Assembly: GCA_013115125.1 (NCBI GenBank)
Contig: JABANN010000181.1
Location: forward strand, 1 to 55,998
DNA from: Perkinsus olseni
Lineage: Eukaryota; Perkinsozoa; Perkinsida
Direction: 5' to 3'
Length of the DNA stretch: 55,998 bases
Part shown: positions 55,228 through 55,998 of the stretch, in pieces
Numbering within the stretch: position 1 is the first letter of the stretch
How the letters are laid out: each line of letters starts with the position of its first letter
Program-made: the position numbers and the translations under genes
The notes under the pieces: model-generated
Database searches by the model: none
The model's input: the letters and a program-made list of their open reading frames with translations, nothing else
Told to the model about the DNA's origin: nothing

Positions 55228-55930
55228 CTACAGTACCGGACATCTAAAGATGCAAATTACGTGTGCAGAGGTAACTTTTTCCCTAGACCGAGTTTGCACC
55301 TGAAGTTTCAGCCGTAGGGCCTCACTGTATAGCTGTATTGCTTGCGATGTGTCCGCAACCGTTTTTCGAAATATTTCCGAAACGGCTTTTTTACACATGT
55401 CCCACCTAGGAATCGAAGCGAGAGTAGGAATCACCTACACTCGTGCCACCTCCTCACCCTCCTAGCTTCAGCTTCCCGTCGCAGCTCAGCTCAGCCAGCC
55501 GGATGGCCGGTTTCCGTAAAATGGCCTTCCCCCCTCTACCAGTCTGTCGCCTTCCATTCTTGCTCTCTTCGCAGTCTCTTCCCTCAGCCACGAACCTCTC
55601 ACCTTCCGCGACTGTCGATTCAGCATGCGCGTCAGTCGCGTCGACGGGTTCTGGACGGGCCACAGCTTCGACATAACTCTCAGCTGCTGCCTGCCTAGTT
55701 TCAATGACGGCTTCCACTGTAATATCAACGCTTGCGGGCTTCTTCACTATCGGGCTGGGGACTTCACCCAACGTCACTCTGCCTATCAGAACTGTGATCG
55801 ATATAAGTCAGCTCCTGCCTTTGAACTACACATGCTGGCCAACTTGCATACCTCCTTGATACCTCCTACCAGCGGAGGAATCCCAATTCTCCAGATTTGC
55901 ATAAAGGTTAAGTGCGCACTGTAGAGCTGC

Positions 55931-55997
<67 letters not shown>

Positions 55998-55998
55998 G
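55228..55998 (-). CDS. Partial gene with polyglutamine tract, right edge
   Basis: A minus-strand gene that enters from beyond the right edge. The CAA run at the edge reads as at least 22 glutamines followed by QQL, then SAHLTFMQIW. After one or more introns, an exon of about 55720-55456 encodes an alanine and glutamate-rich stretch (VEAVIETRQAAAESY, ending LAELSCDGKLKLGG). A 52-bp GT-AG intron joins it to WDMCKKAVSEIFRK and AIQLYSEALRLKLQVQ, with TAG at 55228-55230. The last segment looks helical. I do not recognise the family. Confidence 0.5.
55927..55998. repeat. (TTG)n microsatellite, polyglutamine-coding on the minus strand
   Basis: 22 perfect TTG units from 55933 to the window edge, preceded by CTGCTG. 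Read on the minus strand it is CAA, in frame with a plausible glutamine-rich protein. The run continues beyond the window. Confidence 0.95.

Overview
The window looks like nuclear DNA of an alveolate protist, most likely a Perkinsus-type perkinsid. The case rests on gene content and structure and on no sequence search: eukaryotic genes split by very short GT-AG introns (many 42-60 bp), a pair of secreted subtilases, an AP2-domain factor, RINGv and RAP proteins, and dense two-strand packing. I read exons by eye from frame changes, splice sites and family motifs. Domain calls are firmer than exact exon edges.

Layout. 1-2446 has no convincing gene. A 400-bp palindromic, TA-flanked MITE (2449-2848) sits just before the first of two convergent subtilase genes (2909-4309 +, 5863-7200 -). 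7201-10046 is gene-poor with short repeats. Then come a RINGv-FHA protein (10047-12375 -), the 3' part of an unidentified gene (about 12605-13108 +), a kinesin-3-like motor with an FHA-like segment (13209-16666 +), MRE11 (16937-19999 +), an intronless AP2-domain protein (20229-22685 +), a NEK-like kinase (22930-25212 +) and an unidentified F-box-like protein (25287-26567 +).

The block 26858-37817 is a minus-strand train: PKA regulatory subunit, histidine ammonia-lyase, urocanate hydratase and a RAP-domain protein, with gaps of 131-214 bp. The two middle genes catalyse consecutive steps of histidine breakdown (histidine to urocanate to imidazolone propionate), so this is a small catabolic cluster in a eukaryote.

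From 38453 the plus strand carries a compact tRNA-splicing endonuclease domain protein, an RBM25-like splicing factor (RRM-like plus PWI), a PPTC7-type PP2C phosphatase, and two tandem tetraspanin-like genes with the same eight-exon structure. A less certain gene (about 48480-50230 +), an organellar helical-repeat protein (50439-53123 -), a secreted transglutaminase-like enzyme with a homopolymer frameshift (53614-54795 -) and a partial polyglutamine gene running off the right edge (55228-55998 -) close the window. I found no tRNA, rRNA or CRISPR.
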